Positions 8,593 to 18,986 of a stretch of 64,000 nucleotides of DNA are shown here, one piece after another. The notes under the pieces are model-generated. The model saw only the letters and a list, made by a program, of their open reading frames with translations. It was not told the origin of the DNA and searched no databases. A program made the translations under genes and the position numbers. The DNA is from Dipteronia dyeriana. Lineage: Eukaryota; Streptophyta; Magnoliopsida; Sapindales; Sapindaceae. The stretch is from positions 65,173,192-65,237,191 of the forward strand of contig CM065300.1 of NCBI GenBank assembly GCA_032871835.1, read 5' to 3'. The first letter of the stretch is position 1. Every line of letters begins with the position of its first letter.

Positions 8593-11240
8593 TTAATCCT
8601 TTAGATTTTTACAAACACACCTAAGGTGGGGCTGAAGATTTGGAGCCCTTGCCGATGCTCGGATCAGACACCATTTCGTATTCATGTAGGAGACTTTCAT
8701 TAGAAGGTCGGGCAATTGTGTCAACCGAATCATCCATCCATTCGCTGTAATCCATTCAAGAGACCGGTCCAACGTCAGACTTTGACCCATTCACACCAGT
8801 TTCTTGATTGACATAAAAAGTCGAAAGAGAATGCTCGGACGGAACCTCCAGATGCATAGGATGGGGATCTTTGCCTTTGCTACGGTAATAGGCTCTACAC
8901 TCCTTCATTTGAATCTGAAAAGCCTCCAACAAGCGATCCACGTGATTTGTGATTGATAGCTCCCAGTTGGCTCAAGCCTTTTCAATCGCCCTATTTTTGA
9001 CCTTGAAGAATTCACCAGCCGAGACCAACCCCCATTAGAACTCCCTAAAGAGTAGAGCATCATAGGCTGGGGACCTATTAAAACGATCAACCCTTTGCAC
9101 TTTAAGTTTCGCTTGGCTTCCTTCGAAAGGGATTCAACCGTCAAAGTTTGGCACTTAAGATCTTCAATCTTAGGCTTATAAGAAAACTTTGCTTGTTCAG
9201 CATCTTGCTCGTCCCGAAGCATTGACTCTTGGGCAATGGAGAGCAAGCCTTCCAGAGATTTAGCCCTCTCTTCAGCAGCAGAGGTCCTCTCCTCGACCTC
9301 CATCTGTCTCGCCAAATAATGATCTGCAAGCTCCTAGGCAGAACTCGCCTATTTTTGGCAAGCCGTCTCAATCCGAGCACGGTGATCATCACTCTCCTTT
9401 AACTGAGCTTCAAGATGCCTAATCCGATCAGCTTGATGTTGTTACGTCTAAATCAAATCAGCAAACTCAGCAACCACCTGCAGGGAAGTAAGTTAAAATT
9501 TTGAATTAAGGCATATTAAGACGAAGTTCGGGACAGAATGCTTACGTAAGTCACACTATTAAAAATGTTATGAAGACTCTCCGCAGGAGAATCATTCCTG
9601 AAGTGACTCTAATGGTAGTCACCAATAAAAATAAAAAACGCTCCGTAGAAGAACCATTCCTGAAGCGACTCCAATGGTCGTCACCAATAAAAGCCCGATC
9701 GGATGACATCGTTCTCAGCGTATCCTGGGGGTGGGACGTGTAGGGTTTCACGGGGATCCCACTCTTGCATCCTTAACCTTAGGGGGCAAAAGAATATCCT
9801 CTGTTCAAATTTTCTGGAGGCTCCTCTCTTCCTAAAGGTGTCTCTGCTTGAGCACTCAGGGAACCCCTAATGTCAACATCTTCATTACTCGACTTGATAA
9901 ACGAAACCACTCGGGAAATTTTTGGAAGATGTTGAACAGAAGAGTCAACTGCATTCCTCTTCTTAGCTCGAGTATTGTGGAAGCCGAGGTAAGCTGCATG
10001 ATCTACTTGATCCTCCATGATATCTTGAAAATATTTGAAAAGATTAGGGAGAGGGACAACCAGTTCAGCAGGGGGGTTCCTGCATCCTTCACCTATCGAA
10101 CTAGGATCGTCAGATATTATATTACTAGGATGCCCTCCATGCCTACCTTCATCCTCAGACACCTTTTGGTCACTATCAAGTCCCATAGGGCCACTCGAAC
10201 AGCTTGATTCCCTCGTGGTCAGTTGAACGACCTCTTCGGGAATATATTCAGGGACATGCTCATCTACCTCCTCGGAATCTTCATCTGATTCATCATCCGG
10301 TGAAGTAATCCCTTCATTTTGAAGAGAAGTCTTTTTACGACTCGCCTGAATAATTGCTTTCACTTGGCAGGCTTAGGCGTCACAGACGACATCCATATCA
10401 TACATTGAATTAAAAAAAGGATGAGTTAAAAAGGCACGGTGAAAAGCAACGAGAAAAATCCCAATTACAACGTCTGCGGTAAGCTAAAATCTGAGTAAAA
10501 AAAGCCAAGAGGTATTATCTTCTTCTCATCAAAAAGATAATACCTACTCCTCTTCTCCAGAGTATGCACGGCCGCCCGAGTAAGGTTACTCAACTCTGCA
10601 TCAGTAAAGACCGGCTGCGACTTGTTCCAGCAACCAGAAGAGTAAAAGAAATGAGGAACCTTTAATACTTCTCGGTTTTCCCCAACTGAGAGCTCGATCT
10701 CTTGTCCCCAATTTCCTCCGGTAAAAAACCAATTGTTCTTCCAATACTTATTTGAGGTAGGAAAACCATATATAAAACCTTTCTTCTTGACGTCCGAGGA
10801 GATATCGACTCCCCGATTCACCTTCGTCTCCTCGGGAATCTAGTTATCTGGCTGACTGGATAGAATAAAGTAAGTCCCAGTCTAACCAGATTGCCTTAGA
10901 GTATAAAAATGTCTGATTTCACGAGGAGAGGGCGGTGGCAAATTCATCCAACTCCACATATGCCACATATACATCAGAATCCTATAGTTGTTAGGGGTGA
11001 GCTAGGCCGGAGCAATCCCCGGCTCAGCGAGGAACCAGGCAATGGAAGGCTAAAGGGGAAGAGTCACACCGCAATAGAGCATAGATAAGTAAACTGCTAC
11101 CATGCCCGGGGGAGGATTCCATGCGGCCCTATTCCTAGCAGGAACAATCAAAACTGAGTCGTCTAGATCAAATCGAGTATGATATTTCTCGATCTCTGCT
11201 TCCCCGACCATGTTCGGTTGGGTATCATACACACTAGGAT
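8593..11240 (-). pseudogene. Antisense ORF (aORF) of the Tat-lineage element: Transposase_28-like domain plus coiled-coil tail
   Basis: This is a decayed protein-coding region on the strand opposite to the element's pol. From about 11240 down it reads RFDLDDSVLIVPARNRAAW, then GMVAVYLSMLYCGVTLPL, then broken frames with APAQLTPNNYRILMYMWHMW. 10821-10465 has KKKGFIYGFPTSNKYWKNNW and WNKSQPVFTDAEL. This order fits the PF04195 (putative gypsy-type transposon) domain found in plant Tat elements. 10363-9779 is acidic and low-complexity (SPDDESDEDSEEVDEHVPEY). 9315-8905 is rich in Glu, Ala and Lys and likely coiled coil. The end near 8600 reads acidic then SSAPP. Stops and frameshifts break it. The role of aORF proteins is unknown; their position 3' of pol in antisense is documented for the Tat lineage. 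Confidence 0.75.
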
Positions 11241-12189
11241 AATCAAGAGAAAAGAGAATTCGAGAGGCACTGTGCTCTTCTTCAACATCATTCTCATTAA
11301 CTACTTGCCTTCACATCAAAATGTCGCCTGAACCATGTTTACGAACCGAGCGATTACTTTGATGCTTTCACATCCTAGATCGTGGAGGAGCCCTGTGATG
11401 ATCAGAAATGAAAGACTCAGAGCTGGAAGAAGATTCGGAGCTAGAACTGAAAAAGACATTAGGATAAAGCTAGGAAACATCAATATTTAGAAAATAAGGA
11501 TGATCATGAGGTAATTCCCTTAATAATCTACAAATACAATAAGCTAATTGAGTGTCTCCACGCTCAAGCGCATTGAAAGCCATAACAAAAAGACAGTGGC
11601 GTGCAATAGGATCTATGAGAACTGACCTTAAAAGTAGACGCAAATAAGTTGAAAAAAAAAAGAAAAAACTTCGGTGAAAAAACCAAGACGAATCAGCGTG
11701 AAAAAAGAGAGCTTGGGTATTTGCCTTTTGATGCGAAAATGAATGATAAGAACAATCCTCTTCAGTTTAAATAAACCACTCAATGACCGAAAGACGCAAA
11801 ACCCTAAGGTTTCGAGAAGCGGGAAAAATTGAAAGGATAGAAGGAACGTTCAGTGATGCAAGCGGCGTATCAGATAATCAGCAAGTCTTATCTTATAAAT
11901 ACTATCAGAGTAACCAAGTGATTAAAGGACACGTGTCTTGGAAAGAACATATCAAGCTATCAAGATTTCAAAACGTCGCAATCATTGGGATCTCGCGTGA
12001 AGAGACAAATTGCACATACATGGTTGCGATTAAGAAACGTCATAAATGTTACGAATTGATTTAAGGATTATAATCCCTATTTAATGAGCCATTAATGAAG
12101 GGCGGAACAAAAACTAGTCGTAATTCCAAGCAATTAAAATACTTCTACCAAAATTAATTCCACTCGGTAAAAGTATTTTAAGGGAGTAT
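11241..12189. other. 3' untranslated region of the plus-strand Tat-like element
   Basis: AT-rich, with no convincing gene (a 93-codon plus-strand ORF at 11783-12064 has no recognisable features). It ends with ttttaagggagtat (12176-12189), a purine-rich tract directly before the LTR. Confidence 0.5.
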
Positions 12190-12989
12190 TGTTATATGTA
12201 TATTTTATTGGATGTATACGCCACTGACAAGTAAGACAATCCCCTAAAGAGATTGTCAGATTAGCATCTAGAAGACGTTGTCCATGACATTACTAAGAAA
12301 CAAGAACCCGAGTAAGCCCGAATACGGGTACTCGGCTGATTATGTTCTACTCGGGACAGCACAAGAAGCCCGAATAAAGATGTTCGATATTCGATCCACA
12401 TACGTGGATAAGCCCAAGAGAGAATCTAGAATCATACTCCGGTATGCAAACATCTGTATTTCATCCCCCGTATCAAAGGAGGAAAGAGTTTATAGAGTTT
12501 CTAGATGGTTAAAACGCCAAACAAGAAGCGAGTCCAAGATAAGTAACAACTCTATTTTTCTAGAATACTGCACACCAATAAGAAAATAAGCTCTAAACGG
12601 ACTGTGCCACTAGAATCCCATGAAGATTCATCTTCGATCCATAAGGTCTCAGAAACAGGAAAGAAGACAACCAACTTCAGCAAGCAATCAGCAAGCAACC
12701 AGTCCCAATTAAATACAGTTTCTTTTACTTGTACAACAAGGATTAAGGTTCCAAGCATGTATAAATAGACCCATAATCTTACTATAACATAAGAGAGAGA
12801 GACAAAAAAAAAAGATACGCAAGACGGTATACAGAATAGAGAAGAAATTACTGTAAGAGAGAAAAAAAAAAGAGATCGAGTGGTGTAACTGATTATTCAA
12901 TAGTTGATTTGGCTTGGTTAGTCATTCAACCACCCGTGGACGTTTCTCCGACCATCAGAGTTTTACCACTTAAACTCGTGTCACTAACA
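12190..12989 (+). repeat. 3' LTR of the plus-strand Tat-like element
   Basis: The 800-bp segment begins TGTTATATG and ends CACTAACA, giving matching TGTTA/TAACA ends, and is preceded by a purine-rich tract. It holds a good TATA box (TATAAATAG, 12760-12768) followed by a transcribed-leader-like stretch with cat aagagagagag runs, as in an LTR U3/R/U5 structure. The 5' LTR is not in the window, so a target duplication cannot be tested. Whether it is a solo LTR or the end of the element at 7036 is inferred from the PPT and the aORF upstream. Confidence 0.75.
12760..12768 (+). promoter_or_regulatory. TATA box of the LTR promoter
   Basis: TATAAATAG about 570 bp into the LTR, the typical position for U3. 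It points rightward, toward the partial gene at 13709. Confidence 0.6.
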
Positions 12990-13708
12990 TATCAATTGCA
13001 TTCTCTTTCTCTTTCTCTTTTAACAGGTCCTAACCAAATCCAATACTGTTGACTTTCTTGACCATCAAGAAATCGACGTCAATAGATTTTTTTTTCGAGA
13101 GTTCAAATTTAGGGTTTTTTACTTGTGTAAATTAATTGACATTGTTAGAATTTATAATTCATTTTTTAATGGTGTCTTTTATTGGATACCTACACAATCC
13201 AAAAGATTAGTCTATTAGGTCGTGGGTTCAACTAGTATATAAATTCTTTTCCATTATCTTCTAGAGTTTGGATTATGTCCCCCCTACTCAAACAGGCCGG
13301 ATTCAAAACATATTATTTATGGATATGGATTGTTATATGACGAATGATCCACAACATATTATTGATTCTGTTGAATGTTGCTACTGGAATCAATACAAAT
13401 AAAATAGAAGGTGTCAAGTAGGATTCAAAACTTTTGTTTGTGTAAAAAAAATTTGGTCCAAGAGCTTGATATTTTCCCCATAAGTCAACTTCAGCAGTTT
13501 TTTAAAGAATTACAATTCTATCGAAACTCCATTATTATGCTTAATAAATGCCAGCTTCAAATAATTTGGTTTTAGAATTCCAAAATCCAAATTAATCTGC
13601 AGTTTGATTTCCTTTTGTGTCACTATCCTCGTGATTTAGTGTAATCAAATAACCTTTTATATATGGATATTGTAGAATGTGCCCTATGTTTTTGTCCCTT
13701 CAAAGCAG
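12990..13708. other. AT-rich sequence between the LTR and the next exon, probably intron
   Basis: No ORF or repeat recognised. It ends with a pyrimidine-rich tract and CAG (gtttttgtcccttcaaagcag) that forms a good 3' splice site, so at least its right end is intronic. Confidence 0.45.
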
Positions 13709-13900
13709 GCTCTTGGCCGAGCATATGGAGTCACAAGACCTGTCATTGCTTGCTCTGTGACATCAAATGAAGCGAGCCAATTGAAAACTCAAATCCAACA
13801 ACTCAAGGTGCTAATGTTTGTTGCTTTCACAAGTTATATTTGTTCTCTGTTACCTTAATTCCTGCATTCTAAGTTTGTGTTTCTTTCAATGCAGGATTGA
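13709..13900 (+). CDS. Last two coding exons of an unidentified plant protein (partial gene)
   Basis: Exon 13709-13807 is 99 nt (33 codons). It is open in the frame [20 protein letters not shown], then [13 protein letters not shown], and is bounded by an AG acceptor (tcccttcaaagcag) and a GT donor (aag|gtgcta). The next acceptor (ttctttcaatgcag) ends at 13894, and the following exon adds Asp and a TGA stop at 13898-13900. The C-terminus is therefore a short hydrophobic segment followed by a small helix with coiled-coil character. I do not recognise the family with certainty. No upstream exons are visible; the retroelement LTR ends 719 bp upstream, so the 5' part is either further left beyond the insertions or lost. 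Confidence 0.5.
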
Positions 13901-15077
13901 TATGAAGTGTTGTTATGGAGAATGGATGGTTTCGGTGTGATGTGCCTCTTTGGATGTAGTGGTCACTCCTTTCGAGGCTTTGACTGATGTAGTTGTGCCA
14001 TGATGGAATGAAAGCTTCTAATAGTTAACCATTTTGTTTTGTTTTGATCTCAAGTGTCCTTGTTTTGCATTGTGAGAATGGAACTACATTTACCGTTATG
14101 TCATAATGTGTTTTTGTTTGCTTCATGTTTGATAGTGCTGTGAAATGATTAACTGATTTAAACCAATTACAAACGGTTAACGTTTTTGGCATTTTTGCTA
14201 TGTAAAGTATTGCTCTAAAATCTTTTGTGAACATCCAACATTGCTTGGGTTATACTGATACCAGTTTTTCTCTTATAAGCATATTAATACATACCATCGT
14301 ATTTTTGCTACATATATGGTAAAAGTGTGGTAATAGAATACCATAATATGAAGTCTTCTAGCATATTTGATCCGGAATGTTTGTTTCATTACATCCATAA
14401 TATGTGTTTATTTTCCATCTTTGTCACATATAAATTTATATATTAACAACATTATAATAATAGCCGTAAGAGATGAGATGAGGTTGGTCTGGTGAGAAAA
14501 TTCTTCACATATGTACAAGGGCGTACACATGAAATATTTCCATACCGGGTTAAATTATATATACAAATAATTTTTTCTTCTCAATACACACTAGTGGTAC
14601 ATAGTCAATTCATTAGCTATCAATTGTTGGATTTTTCTATTTTTGTTTAGTCAATATTTGAATGATTAATTAAGGACTCAGAGACTCTCACATTGATTTG
14701 TTTGTCAATATATATTTTGTTTTTAAATAGATTCTACGTATTATGAAAATTTACTATTAACAACCGGTTTGAATTGTTTAAACTAACAAATAGAACAAAA
14801 TGAAATGAATCTAAATTGTCCAATCAAAAAATTGAAATAAAAGCATGGAAATATTATACGTATAACAAGCATAAAATAGTACGTTTGTCAACTGTGATTG
14901 ATTGTTTGTAATTTTCATTATTGTCTTTTGATTTTAAGTTAGAATAAATTTGAAATAAATTATATTAATGGTAGGGGATGTTAGTACAATTCTAAACAAA
15001 TTTGCATATAAATACAATTAGACCTAATATCAAGGTGTTAGTACAGTTAGTCATAATAAATATATTATTATTTTTTT
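13901..15077. other. 3' UTR and AT-rich intergenic sequence
   Basis: After the TGA at 13900 about 150 bp of less AT-rich sequence probably form the 3' UTR. The rest is AT-rich with no feature I can support. Confidence 0.4.
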
Positions 15078-15220
15078 GGAAGAGGGCAGCCTAGGCAGCC
15101 CGCATCCGCTATTGAATATGTACTATGTGGGTTCGAGTCCTCCCCTCCAGTTAAAAGAATCCTGAATTTATATAATAATGTAGTATTTCAACCTAAAATA
15201 AATAAATAAAAAAAACAAAC
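15078..15220 (+). repeat. SINE-like fragment
   Basis: GGGTTCGAGTCC near 15129-15140 fits the RNA polymerase III B box (GWTCRANNC). It is preceded by a G/C-rich segment (gggcagcctaggcagcccgc) and followed, about 60 bp later, by an A-rich tail (aaataaataaataaaaaaaa). That is the plan of a tRNA-derived SINE. No clear target duplication or complete A box was found, so a decayed tRNA-derived copy is equally possible. Confidence 0.3.
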
Positions 15221-15329
15221 AAAAGCCAGAAGGTCAATAGTATCACAGCAAAACACCAAATTCAAACAATACTGAACATACTTATAGAATATCATTTGTG
15301 GAAATTCCTAAAACTAATCACATATAATA

Positions 15330-16205
15330 TAGAAAATTCGTTTTTAACTACAAACGAAAATTTATTCGTTAATAACAACTTTTTTAAGAAATTACTTGAA
15401 TGCCCTCATATAAAAATCATTCTCAAACTCCCTCTCTCTTTTTCTCATTTTCTTTCTCTCTCCTCTCCTCTCTCTCCCTCTCCCCGTCGGTGTTGTGATG
15501 GAAAATCGTTGCCGGCACCTTCGCTGGCCTCCTTTCTCTCTCATCGAACCTCTCTTTCTCTCACCCGTACCTCTCTCTCCTCTCTTTCTCTCTCTTTCTC
15601 TCTCTTTCTCCCGCACTTCTTTTTCTCTCTCCTCTCCTCTCCTCTCTCTCATGAGACATCGCCAGCTTGCCGGAGTGCCGGTGTACCGTCGCCTGGGCTT
15701 CACAACCGTCCAGCATCACCGTCGAGCTCCCCCGTCACCGGTGATGTGATATGCAGTAAAAAGGGAAGAAACGAAAAACCTAAAAACCCAGAACATTTCA
15801 AGTTTCAACATTTTAATTTAGTCAAGATTTCAAGTTTCAACATTTTAATTTAGTCAAGATTTCAAGTTTCAAGATAACGAAAAACCTAGAGACCCAGAAC
15901 ATTTCAAGTTTTTACATTTCAGTTTAGTCAATATTTCAAGTTTCAACATTCTAATTTAGTCAAGATTTCAAATTTCAAGTTTTCATGTTTTTAGGCAAGA
16001 TTTCAAGTTTCAAGTTTCAAGTTTCTAGTCGTGATTTTAAGTTTAGTTCCAGATTTTAGTCATGATTTCAAGTTTGCTTCCAGTTTGAAAGAAAAAATCA
16101 AATCCATGGGTATTTTTATAATTTATGGACATATACTGAATTTTTTAAAAAAAATGACTATTAACGAATAAAATTTCAAAAGTAATTACAAACGATAGTT
16201 TAATA
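15330..16205. mobile_element. Decayed inverted-repeat element (non-autonomous DNA transposon candidate)
   Basis: The left arm (about 15338-15381, with attcgttttta and tttattcgttaataac) and the reverse complement of the right arm (about 16152-16200, with tcgtttgtaat and ttttattcgttaatag) are clearly related but imperfect. Between them lie a CT-rich microsatellite region (15425-15650), a GC-rich patch and about three copies of a 35-bp repeat (agatttcaagtttcaacatttt...) at 15795-16070. The 185-codon ORF across the CT-rich part is low-complexity (Ser/Leu/Pro) and not treated as a gene. No target duplication could be fixed. Confidence 0.35.
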
Positions 16206-17171
16206 TTTCCTATGATTATTTTTAGTTTTCTCTCGTATCATTTTTGTAATAACCTCATAATTGGTCAAACCTGTAATGACTTGGATTGGACTCACCGACT
16301 CAATCGATATGAATTTAGGATTATTAAATTAATTTCCAATACCCAAATTAGTGACTGTGAAAAGGAAACTAAGGCCCAATCCCATTCTCAAATATAACCT
16401 TAGCCCAAAATGTGACATTTGGTGGACTCTCTAAGAAAAGAAAAAACAAAGCAGATAGAGGGTCCCGAGGGAAGAGAAGAAGAAGAAGGAAAGGAATAGA
16501 GAGGGAAGCCGGGAAGGAACCGTGAAAAAAGAAAACAGCGATAAAATCCAGAGTATATGCTCAGGTCAGAATTCATATCATTGTCCATAGAGTTTCTTAT
16601 TTGGTATGTTATTCTTGATTTTAAATGAGTCTTAACATGGGCTTTGGTGACATAGGATATAAGAAACTCAAGTATTTAATTGTTCGACTTTTAATTTCAC
16701 AGTTGAATCAAATTAGTGTAAAGCTCTTGCAATGATTCTAAATATTTTTCTTCTCCTTCTCTCTTTTATTACTTGTTTGCTTGTGTTGAATTATTTGAAT
16801 AAATTTAGCTAGTATTGACATCTTGAAATATATTTGACGTTGTCAGAGAATTTATTTGTGTTAGTATGCATTTTGAATTAATTTAACTTGAAATTGTGAT
16901 TATGTATCACGACGATTTAAGATATTCATGAAATTATGAACTTACATTAGTTAAACATAGCCTGAAACATTTATTGTTGGGTTCCAATCATGGGCTCATG
17001 GCCTTAGATTTTATAGTATGGGATGGCTGCAACCTCCTCATGCCAGATAGGATTGTATTTATGTTCCTTGTTTTGTTTCTCAGGCCAACTAAGATGGGGA
17101 TAGTGCCCTTGTGGGCTTGTTCTATGATACTTGTACAACACCCTTGTACGTAGTGTGTGTTGGAATCCCCT
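16206..17171. other. Upstream region of the zinc-finger gene; possible 5' UTR
   Basis: Purine-rich sequence at 16430-16530 (agaagaagaagg runs) is the kind often seen in plant 5' leaders, followed by AT-rich sequence that could be a 5' UTR intron. No coding feature recognised. Confidence 0.3.
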
Positions 17172-17230
17172 CACTGGCGTAGCCAGGATTTTTTTCAAGA
17201 CTGGGATTGGCTAGCTAAATTATATTTATA
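17172..17230 (+). repeat. hAT-like terminal sequence (left-facing end)
   Basis: CACTGGCGTAGCCAGGATTT followed by a T run and actgggattggctagc resembles the CAGGGGCGTAGC..GG start seen in plant hAT-type repeats. A related copy in the opposite orientation ends at 43302. No 8-bp flanking duplication matches between the two, so they may be independent. Confidence 0.35.
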
Positions 17231-17390
17231 TTAACACAATGTTTATACATAGAAGTTTTTCTAAATTAATCTAAATTGAAGTAAAAGAAAATATATGCAG
17301 CATATCATAAGGACAAGATAAATCTGTCGAATCATGCACTGCAGCTGTTTGAAGAAACGCCTGTAAGTAACCATAAAATACTTGGAGAAA

Positions 17391-17980
17391 ATGATACCAA
17401 AGCAAGTGCGTGCATTGGCTGCAACTGGTGCAATTTTCTTAGGCGGGTTTGTCACTCTCAATATCACTTCCACTATTACTCTCGCTGCACTTCGTGCTGC
17501 CAATGAAGCCAAGATGGTACTACCCCTAACTCTAGCTCTTTATATTCAAATTGATTGTTATTTGTTGATGAGATTGGCTTATGTTAGCTTTTTGTATTTT
17601 GTAGAAAAAGTTTGCTAAGCCTTGTGGGGTTTGTAAAGGGAAAGGGTTTTACATATGCAAGCTATGCAAAGGAAATGCAACCATTCAGTGGTCGCCGTTG
17701 TATGATCCTGTTTTCATCAACCCTTGTCTTTGCCCTACTTGTGTTGGTAACAGGTAGTCTTCTTCTTTTATTTTGTCTTGGTTTTTCCACTTTACAGGTT
17801 ATGTTATGTTATGTTTTGAATAGACCACTAGTAAATCAGCGTTATAATTTTCCTCTTCCTTTTCTATTAACTTTTATCTATTGGAGATGTTTGTTAGTTT
17901 GTCTGATTCTTTCTCAAACATATTACAAATATTACAGGGTGCAGCGCTGTCTAAACTGTCTGGGGAAGGGCTTTCACTGA
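17391..17980 (+). CDS. Small membrane-anchored protein with DnaJ-type CxxCxGxG zinc-finger repeats (SSUH2-like), three exons
   Basis: Exons are 17391-17516, 17605-17753 and 17938-17980, joined by GT-AG introns (atg|gtacta...ttttgtag; aacag|gtagtc...attacag), giving 105 residues ending at TGA 17978-17980. Residues about 8-35 form one hydrophobic segment (ALAATGAIFLGGFVTLNI), a probable membrane anchor or organelle-targeting region. Four Cys pairs follow: CGVCKGKG, CKLCKGN, CPTCVGN and CLNCLGKG, the zinc-binding pattern of the DnaJ cysteine-rich domain. There is no J domain. Small plant proteins of this design are annotated as DnaJ/Hsp40 cysteine-rich or SSUH2-like; the exact name is from memory. 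The family's known relatives include thiol-handling plastid proteins, but activity here is inferred. ATG at 17391 is the only good start. No frame damage is seen. Confidence 0.85.
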
Positions 17981-18794
17981 CCTGTAAGAGGTAGAATAAA
18001 GGCGTCTCTTGTTTATACTCTTTTGTTTTGGTAATCTATATGGTTAGTCTTCAGAATAAAAACTTGTTACTGAATGCACTGAATGATAACTTTATTCATA
18101 AATGATACTTTCTTGGACGAAGTCATATAAATTTTAACGACCATGTATGCATATAATTTTGAGACAAATTGGTATCACTATCATTTACACCCTGGTTCTG
18201 TTACAGAACTGCACTTGTTTAAGATCTGGCGGAGTAAGCATTTCACCCCGAGCATGCAAAACAGACTACATTCAGATTCCTTAAGAAAATGATTGGGCTA
18301 GGTATGTATAGTAGAAAGTGTAACTGTGTTTTCCGCCTTTAACCAAGTTGCATAATGGCAAAAATACATTTGACATTTATATATGGTGTAAGATTCTAGA
18401 TTGTACAATATTTCGCATAATATGAGCATGACCTTACATTTATGTCAATGTTTGGTTGGTTTATTCTCTCTTGAGTCTCTTATTTTACCAAATTCATTGA
18501 TTTTAATGTTTTTTGTCATCTTTTAGTTAAATGTGGATTGTTTTGCAGTTTTTCATGAACTATTTTTTTTTCTTTCCTGCTCTTGTAGATGTTTTTAGAT
18601 TAATATAACTTCAATTTTTAATCTCCTATTCCTTACCAGATTTTCTTGCACGCATTTGGCAACCTGTAATTTTATGCCAAAATTTGAATTGTAAGAAAAA
18701 TGTTGTTGCCTTGTTGGTAACTTTGTATGCTATGAACATTTCTGGGTGATAATGAAGTTAGGAGATTGGAAGAACTCGTTGATCAGCTACATAT
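17981..18794. other. 3' UTR of the zinc-finger gene and AT-rich spacer
   Basis: Contains possible further untranslated exon sequence near 18208-18300 (actgcacttg...gaaaatgattgggctag|gtatgt). No coding feature I can support. Confidence 0.35.
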
Positions 18795-18986
18795 ATGGAA
18801 TTAGTCTGTAATAGCCTAATGCTAGGCAGACCTTTAGGAACATGGGGCAGAAGTCATCCCGTAGTTTCATTAGGGAAAGTAAAAGTATTCTGTTGTGTGC
18901 GGCAAATTGTGGTGTTCAGTGAGAAGTCAGCTAACACTAATAACTCTCAACAATCATCAGAAGCGCAAAGGTGTTGGATTGGATAG
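18795..18986 (+). CDS. Isolated 63-codon ORF, possibly a first coding exon of a truncated gene
   Basis: The ORF starts MELVCNSLMLGRPLGTWGRS, continues with basic and hydrophobic residues, then a Ser/Asn/Gln-rich stretch (SANTNNSQQSSEAQRC). The composition is like an organelle transit peptide, and the base composition is less AT-rich than its surroundings. It ends 190 bp left of the satellite array. No downstream exon is visible, so it may be the 5' remnant of a gene cut by the array or a chance ORF. I do not recognise it. Confidence 0.25.
   Translation: MELVCNSLMLGRPLGTWGRSHPVVSLGKVKVFCCVRQIVVFSEKSANTNNSQQSSEAQRCWIG

Noticed and set aside
15078..15150. Functional tRNA gene
   Set aside because: Only a B-box-like GGTTCGAGTCC is present; no acceptor stem or anticodon arm could be folded by eye.
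15296..15853. 185-codon plus-strand ORF (SLSLSFSLFLPHF...)
   Set aside because: Low-complexity translation of a CT-rich microsatellite; the opposite strand is open too (RERERERKR).
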